A stretch of DNA of 64,000 nucleotides, taken from assembly GCF_017776525.1 (NCBI RefSeq), contig NZ_JACVEW010000014.1, positions 1 through 64,000 of the forward strand. Reading direction: 5' to 3'. Positions within the stretch are counted from its first letter, which is position 1. Every line of letters begins with the position of its first letter. A model generated the notes under the pieces. That model made no database searches. It had not been told where the DNA came from and was given only the letters and a program-made list of their open reading frames with translations. Shown here piece after piece: positions 59,061-64,000 of this stretch. The translations under genes were made by a program, and so were the position numbers. The stretch comes from Marinobacterium alkalitolerans. Lineage in GTDB: Bacteria > Pseudomonadota > Gammaproteobacteria > Pseudomonadales > Balneatricaceae.

Positions 59061-61626
59061 GATCGGCGGCTGGCAGCGGGCGACAGAACAGGAACCCCTG
59101 CATCAGCACACACTGCTGGTCCAGCAGGGTTTTGCACTGTTGCTCGGTTTCGACCCCCTCCGCAACCAGGCGCAGGTCAAGGCTGGCGGCCATGGAGATG
59201 ATCGCTTTCACCAGTGAGTGCGCGTAGCGATCCGAGTCCAGGTCGTTAATGAACTCGCGGTCGATCTTGAGCGTGTCGACCGGGAAGCGCTTGAGGTAAC
59301 TCAGTGATGAATAGCCGGTGCCAAAGTCGTCAATGGCGAGGCTGACGCCAAGGGCTTTGAAGCCCTGCAGCCAGTTCAGCGTATCTTCACTGTCCTGCAG
59401 CAGCAGTCCTTCCGTGATTTCCAGCATCAATACATGAGCGGGCAGGTCATTTTGCTCGAGAGCAGTGGCCACACACTTGTCGTTGAGGCCCAGCTCACGC
59501 TGGCGTTCAGAGATGTTGACCGACAGGTAGAGGGGCCAGCCTTGACTGCGCCAATGAGCCACCTGCGCGCACGCGGTATCGAGCACCCAGCGGCCGATTT
59601 CACCGATCAGGCCGGTTTCTTCAGCCAGAGGAATGAAGTGGTCAGGCGGGATAGGGCCACGCTCCGGGTGATGCCAGCGCAGCAGAGCCTCGACACCCTT
59701 GATCGAGCGTGTACGCCCGGACATGATCGGCTGGTAATAGACCTCAAGCTGGTCGCGTGCCAGTGCCTGGCGCAGATCCTGCTCCAGCGTCATGCGCTGG
59801 TTGGCCTGCTCCTGCATGGCTGCCGTAAAGAAGTGCGCCTGGTTGCGGCCCGACTGCTTGGCCTTGTACATGGCCAGGTCCGCATTGCGGATCAGCACTT
59901 CTGCCGTATCCGCATCCCCGGGGTGCATGGCAATGCCGATGCTGGTGCCGATGATGATTTCTCGGCCCGAGAGCTTGAATGGCGTGCTGATCTGATCAAT
60001 CAGCTTCTGCGCCACGTGCGAGGCATCGGCTTCCGAGCGGATATTATGCAGCAGGATGACAAACTCGTCGCCACCAAAGCGTGCCACCATGTCGGTATCG
60101 CGGACACATTCGTTCAACCGTCCGGCCACCTGCTTCAGAAGGTCGTCCCCGTACTCGTGGCCCAAGGAGTCATTCACGTATTTGAAGCGGTCCAGATCCA
60201 TGAACAGCAGCGCAATCTTCTGCTCGTCACGGTCTGCGGTGCGTATTGCCAGATCAAGGCGGTCGGCCATGAGCGTCCGGTTGGGCAGCTCGGTTAGTTC
60301 ATCGTAGTAGGCCTGACGAACAATCTGGGCTTCGTCGTTCTTGCGCTTGGTGATATCGGAGAAGACGGCAACGTATTCGCAGATCTCTCCATCGTTGTCA
60401 TACACCACCGATACCGAGAGCCACTCCGGATAAATGGTGCCATTCTTGCGGCGGTTCCAGATCTCCCCGCTCCAGGACCCCTGACGCAGGATCTGTTGCC
60501 ACATGTCATCGTAGAATTCCACCTCATGACGACCGGAGCTGAGAATGCTGGGGTTCTTGCCCTTGACCTCTTCGATGCTGTAGCCCGTGATGCGGGAAAA
60601 GGCCGGGTTGATGGTTTTGATCAATCCGTCCGAGTCCGCCACCATGATCGCTTCATTACTGGTGTTGAACACCGCCTCGATCATCTTGAGCTGTTCTTCG
60701 GTTTCTTTCTGGCGGGTGATGTCCTCTTTGACCGCGATATAACTGTGGCATTGACCAAAGTCGTCACGGACCGAGGAAATAGAGGCCGACTCCCAGAACA
60801 GGGAGCCATCCTTGCGGCGGTTCAACAACTGGCCATGCCACTCCTCACCCCGCTCAAGCGTGTCCCAGAGCTCCCGGTAAACCTCGTTGGGCATCTCGCC
60901 AGAGCTGAGCATGCCGGCCTCACGGCCAATCGCTTCTTCACGGCTGTAACCGGATACCTGACAGAACTTGGGGTTAACGTATTCAATTTTGCCCCGGGTA
61001 TCGGTGATCATGACCGATGCCGGACTCTGCTCCATGGCGCGGCCCAGACTGCGCAGCTGCTGCTCGATCTTTTGCGTGTGCGTGATGTCGGTCCGGACAC
61101 AGGCAAGCCCGCCTTCGCGGGTGCGTGAGTTACTGGCCAGAATCGAGTGGCCGCTGTCGAGGTGCTCGACAAAGCTGTCGGTTCCGGGGTTGCCGGTATC
61201 GACGGGTTCGCGCTTCAGAATATGCGGCAGCAGTTGCTGCTGGAACCGGTCCCAGTTCTCCAGCTCCATGCCGTCCATCCAGGGATAGACTTCCCGCCAG
61301 CGGCTGTTGCACAGAATCATGCGCCCGCCCGGCGCAAAGAGGGCAAAGGCTTCGGTCAGGCTTTCGACCGCATCTCGCATGCGTTCACGGGCCGATTCGG
61401 ATTGCTGTCGCAGCAGGATAAAGCGGCGCAGCAGGTCGCCCATCAGCAGGACAAACAGCAGCAGGACCAGTACGAGGGTGATGCCGACCGCGCGGGTCTC
61501 GATGCTTGACGCAGAACTGCCCTCGCCGCTACCCAGCAGGTTGGTGAAGGCCACCAGTAGCAACAACAGGTTGATACCGGTAAGGGCCAGCATCAGTTTA
61601 AGTGCGCGAGACGAAAGGCGTTTCAT
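58999..61626 (-). CDS. Membrane PAS-GGDEF-EAL protein (cyclic di-GMP synthase/phosphodiesterase)
   Basis: 875 residues. Two N-terminal membrane helices with a short periplasmic loop (to about 70), then three PAS domains (including MITDTRGKIEYVNPKFCQVSGYSRE and MVADSDGLIKTINPAFSRITGYS). A GGDEF domain with intact ARFGGDEFVILL follows, then an EAL domain with EALLRW and DDFGTGYSSLSYL. Both catalytic cores look complete, so it may make or break cyclic di-GMP depending on PAS signals. The stop lies inside the SulP gene. The start has a weak ribosome site. It diverges from nnrS. Confidence 0.93.
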   Translation of the reverse strand: MKRLSSRALKLMLALTGINLLLLLVAFTNLLGSGEGSSASSIETRAVGITLVLVLLLFVLLMGDLLRRFILLRQQSESARERMRDAVESLTEAFALFAPGGRMILCNSRWREVYPWMDGMELENWDRFQQQLLPHILKREPVDTGNPGTDSFVEHLDSGHSILASNSRTREGGLACVRTDITHTQKIEQQLRSLGRAMEQSPASVMITDTRGKIEYVNPKFCQVSGYSREEAIGREAGMLSSGEMPNEVYRELWDTLERGEEWHGQLLNRRKDGSLFWESASISSVRDDFGQCHSYIAVKEDITRQKETEEQLKMIEAVFNTSNEAIMVADSDGLIKTINPAFSRITGYSIEEVKGKNPSILSSGRHEVEFYDDMWQQILRQGSWSGEIWNRRKNGTIYPEWLSVSVVYDNDGEICEYVAVFSDITKRKNDEAQIVRQAYYDELTELPNRTLMADRLDLAIRTADRDEQKIALLFMDLDRFKYVNDSLGHEYGDDLLKQVAGRLNECVRDTDMVARFGGDEFVILLHNIRSEADASHVAQKLIDQISTPFKLSGREIIIGTSIGIAMHPGDADTAEVLIRNADLAMYKAKQSGRNQAHFFTAAMQEQANQRMTLEQDLRQALARDQLEVYYQPIMSGRTRSIKGVEALLRWHHPERGPIPPDHFIPLAEETGLIGEIGRWVLDTACAQVAHWRSQGWPLYLSVNISERQRELGLNDKCVATALEQNDLPAHVLMLEITEGLLLQDSEDTLNWLQGFKALGVSLAIDDFGTGYSSLSYLKRFPVDTLKIDREFINDLDSDRYAHSLVKAIISMAASLDLRLVAEGVETEQQCKTLLDQQCVLMQGFLFCRPLPAADLTDWLASQPSGPAALPPASD

Positions 61627-61729
61627 TGGGTACTACGTTCAACTTGTGTGTGCGCCAAGTGTAGCGATTAGACGACCGATTACTAGATTTTGTTGCCCTC
61701 GGCCAGCTTTTTTTTTGCATCCATAGACA

Positions 61730-61758
61730 TTGATCATGCTCGGATGCTCCTTTATTTT
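61730..61758 (+). promoter_or_regulatory. Predicted nnrS promoter
   Basis: TTGATC (61730-61735) and TATTTT (61753-61758) are spaced by exactly 17 bases. Transcription would begin near 61765, inside the NsrR-like box that follows. Confidence 0.55.
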
Positions 61759-61760
61759 TA

Positions 61761-61777
61761 ATGCATTGAAAATACAT
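61761..61777 (+). promoter_or_regulatory. NsrR-like operator upstream of nnrS
   Basis: ATGCATTGAAAATACAT matches the NsrR consensus ATGYATTTNAAATRCAT with one mismatch (G for T at position 8). It overlaps the predicted transcription start of nnrS. NsrR, a nitric-oxide-sensing iron-sulphur repressor, commonly controls nnrS in proteobacteria. The nsrR gene itself is not in the window. Confidence 0.65.
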
Positions 61778-61792
61778 TATTAGGTGTGTCAG

Positions 61793-62998
61793 GTGATCAA
61801 TCTTGAAAAACTGCCTTCAACCCGCACAGGGTGGGTTCTGAGTAATGGCTTCAGGCCGCTGTTCACGCTGGTGGTACTTCAGGCGTTGCTGGCATTGGCG
61901 GGCTGGCTGGCATTCCTGAATGGCTGGGTAAAAGCACCGGCTTCCATGCTGTCACCGCTGCTTTGGCACGGGCATGAAATGCTGTTCGGCTTTGTCGGCG
62001 CCGCGATTGGGGGCTTTCTTCTGGCGGCTGTCGCGAACTGGACCGGTCGCAAGCCCGTTTCCGGCATGCCCCTGGTGTTGCTGGGGGGCTGCTGGCTGCT
62101 GGCCCGCGCCGTCGCCCTCTGGGGAGGGCAGTGGTCGCCGCTGTTCAACGCGGCAGGGGCGACCAGTTACTGGTTGCTGCTGGCCTGCGTGTTTGGTCGA
62201 GAGCTGATCCTGGCGGGTAACCGGCGCAACCTGAAAGTGGTTGTGATTCTGGGGATGTTTGCACTGCTCAGTGTCAGTTTCCACCTGGAGTGGCTGCCCG
62301 GACTCACTGTCATGCACCTGTGTATGGTGCTGATCTGGGTACTGCTGACGCTGATCGGCGGGCGGATTACACCGGCCTTCACACGTAACTGGCTCAACCG
62401 CCAGGCTGAGGGGCAGGTGCGTCTGCCGGCAACCCAGGGTAGGGTCGATGTGGCCGTTTCCCTGCTGACGCCGGTCGCGGGCATGGTCTGGGCGTTCTGG
62501 CCTCAGAGTCGCTTGGGGGCAATGTTGTTGATGCTGGCCGGGGCATTGCAGCTTGTGCGGCTGGCACGCTGGCATGGTTGGCAAACCTGGCGTGAGCCAT
62601 TGTTGTGGGCACTGCATCTCGGTTATGCCTGGCTGGGCGTGGGCCTGCTGTTGTTGTCCGGCAGCATGCTGGGGCTCTGGTCATCGGGGGCGGGAATTCA
62701 TGCCCTGACGGTTGGTGCGATGGGGGGCATGATCATGGCGGTTGCATCGCGCGCAGCGCTGGGGCATACCGGTCGCGCACTCGAAGCGGGGAAACGATTG
62801 CTGCTGGCGTTTGTCTGTCTGCACCTGGCAGCCATGCTGCGCGTAACAGCCTCGCTCTGGCCGGCCGCTGCAGATGCTCTTATCGACCTGTCCGGCCTGA
62901 TCTGGATACTGGCCTTTGGCTTGTTCGCCTGGCGTTATCTGCCCATATTGCTGGGGCCTTCGATCAGCTTCAGCGAGCGGCTCAAGGCTCAACGCTGA
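61793..62998 (+). CDS. nnrS: NnrS-family heme-copper membrane protein
   Basis: About 401 residues from GTG 61793 (GTG 61784 is the alternative); the first has TAGGTG at proper distance. The N-terminal NGFRPLFTLVVLQALLALAGWL is the conserved NnrS start; LLWHGHEMLFGFVGAAIGGFLL has the paired His of the family. About twelve membrane helices follow, with GGRITPAFTRNW in the middle. NnrS relieves nitrosative stress and is induced by nitric oxide. It has an NsrR-like box immediately upstream. The stop lies 12 bases from the convergent radD stop. Confidence 0.88.
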   Translation: MINLEKLPSTRTGWVLSNGFRPLFTLVVLQALLALAGWLAFLNGWVKAPASMLSPLLWHGHEMLFGFVGAAIGGFLLAAVANWTGRKPVSGMPLVLLGGCWLLARAVALWGGQWSPLFNAAGATSYWLLLACVFGRELILAGNRRNLKVVVILGMFALLSVSFHLEWLPGLTVMHLCMVLIWVLLTLIGGRITPAFTRNWLNRQAEGQVRLPATQGRVDVAVSLLTPVAGMVWAFWPQSRLGAMLLMLAGALQLVRLARWHGWQTWREPLLWALHLGYAWLGVGLLLLSGSMLGLWSSGAGIHALTVGAMGGMIMAVASRAALGHTGRALEAGKRLLLAFVCLHLAAMLRVTASLWPAAADALIDLSGLIWILAFGLFAWRYLPILLGPSISFSERLKAQR

Positions 62999-63009
62999 TA
63001 GATGGCCCG

Positions 63010-64000
63010 CTAGAGCGCGTTGGCCTTGCGGAAGCGGCCTTCGTAGTCGAACAGGCGCTCACGCACTTGCCAGTAGCCGCCCTGTCGGCCCTTTTTGCCC
63101 GCCTGGCGGGCGATAACGAAGTCAGGTGCGGGCAGGAGCGCTTCGGCTGCCAGTACCTCGTTCAGGTTGCGAAAGCGACGGGGGGACTGTCCGTCACCAC
63201 AGCGACGCCCGAAGAGGGTGTTGAACAGCTTCAGCTGAGCCGGTCGATCCAGGTGGAAGCGCTCCTGCAGCTCTTCACCCTGCTCATCGTGATAGGTCAG
63301 GATGAGACATTCGTCCTTGTGGGTCAGGCTGATACCGGCGCAGCGAATCACCTTGGCGTCCTTGAGCTGCAGGGCACGCTTGAGCAGGTCATCGGGGTCG
63401 ATAATCGCACTCTGGCACTGGTGACAATGCCGTGCCGCGATATCGTTTTCGGCGCCGCAGTGGGGGCATTCCTTGAACCGGAAGCGGTAGTCGCACTGCC
63501 GGGCAGGGGCGCCGTCCATTTCAAGCAGTCCCTGACAACGACGGCCATAGTGCTCCACGACCTGTCCCTGCTCATCGGTCTTACCCCAGAAAATGTTGGC
63601 AAAACCGCAGCCGGGACAGAACACCTGCACCGGCTCCGAGTCCGTGCTCGGGCGGGGTGTGCCTACTTCGGGGTGGTGCAGATTGAAACCGTTGCCGGCG
63701 TAGTCGATCACCAGGCAATTTTCCTTGTTGTCACTCAGTCGCAGGCCTCTGCCGACAATTTGCTGGTACAGGCTGACCGAAGCGGTGGGCCTGAGTATGG
63801 CGATCAGATCAACATGAGGTGCGTCGAAGCCGGTGGTTAACACGGAGACATTGACCAGGTACTTCAGCTCACGTGCCTTGAATTGCTGAATCAGGCGCTC
63901 ACGCTCTTCTCCCGGTGTATCCCCCGTGATCACTGCGGTTTGATGCTCGGGCAGGTAGCTGCCCACTTCCCGTGCGTGGGCGACGGTCGCGGCAAACACC
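63010..64000 (-). CDS. radD: RadD-like superfamily II helicase, C-terminal part (truncated by window)
   Basis: The frame runs off the right edge; about 330 C-terminal residues are seen. [26 protein letters not shown] and [13 protein letters not shown] are helicase motifs V and VI. Zinc-finger-like Cys clusters follow: [11 protein letters not shown], then [18 protein letters not shown]. This arrangement matches RadD (YejH) of E. coli, which assists RecA-dependent repair and crossover processing. Helicase motifs I-IV must lie beyond 64000. The C-terminus ends [15 protein letters not shown]. Assignment as RadD is moderately firm. Confidence 0.85.
   Translation of the reverse strand, partial: VFAATVAHAREVGSYLPEHQTAVITGDTPGEERERLIQQFKARELKYLVNVSVLTTGFDAPHVDLIAILRPTASVSLYQQIVGRGLRLSDNKENCLVIDYAGNGFNLHHPEVGTPRPSTDSEPVQVFCPGCGFANIFWGKTDEQGQVVEHYGRRCQGLLEMDGAPARQCDYRFRFKECPHCGAENDIAARHCHQCQSAIIDPDDLLKRALQLKDAKVIRCAGISLTHKDECLILTYHDEQGEELQERFHLDRPAQLKLFNTLFGRRCGDGQSPRRFRNLNEVLAAEALLPAPDFVIARQAGKKGRQGGYWQVRERLFDYEGRFRKANAL

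Overview
The window looks like the chromosome of a GC-rich, free-living gammaproteobacterium. Gene content points to Pseudomonadales/Oceanospirillales, perhaps a marine Marinobacterium-like bacterium: UrtABCDE plus urease, an fpr/FinR-type pair, NnrS, RadD, DUF2788/DUF2789 proteins and LemA/GIDE. The genus-level guess comes from gene content alone and is tentative. No rRNA, tRNA or CRISPR array was seen, and no stretch over 300 bases lacks a gene or a described element.

Layout. (1) 70-3103: the end of an integron cassette array with four attC-like sites and three cassettes: an AT-rich GHKL ATPase with a C-terminal PD-(D/E)XK-like motif, a small papain/C39-like protein, and a Phd/ParE-type toxin-antitoxin pair with its own promoter and operator. 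No integrase lies in the window. (2) 3229-4055: a thiamine-binding-fold protein and a YgjP-like metallopeptidase. (3) 4074-9261, minus strand: an arsenosugar-type operon (ArsS radical SAM enzyme, fused VTT-membrane/FAD oxidoreductase, two glycosyltransferases, DUF3047), divergent from a SelD-N-terminal-type flavoprotein. (4) 10669-11529: mtnP. (5) 11716-23228: a continuous urea block, urtABCDE-ureDABCEFG-ureJ. It imports urea, hydrolyses it and loads nickel into the enzyme. A 204-base spacer between ureA and ureB holds a folded element with a perfect CsrA-consensus hairpin. (6) 23277-38000: LysR/NhaR-like regulator, DUF349 protein, EF-hand protein, YchJ, sbcB, M16 peptidase, potassium channel, DMT exporter and Tim44-like protein. 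(7) 38144-49546: chemoreceptor, fpr with a divergent LysR regulator, aromatic hydroxylase, yaaA, trpS, DyP peroxidase, cysK. (8) 49728-56945: Sel1 protein, DUF4139 protein, a membrane pseudokinase-FGE fusion, kdsA, GIDE/EF-hand protein, LemA, DUF2788. (9) 57040-64000: ribbon-helix-helix protein, SulP transporter, PAS-GGDEF-EAL protein, nnrS with an NsrR-like box, and a truncated radD.

The most interesting items are the ATPase-nuclease cassette (candidate antiphage or DNA-targeting protein), the CsrA-like RNA element inside the urease operon, and the doubly degenerate pseudokinase-FGE membrane protein. Functions are inferred from motifs and remembered family knowledge; no database search was run.
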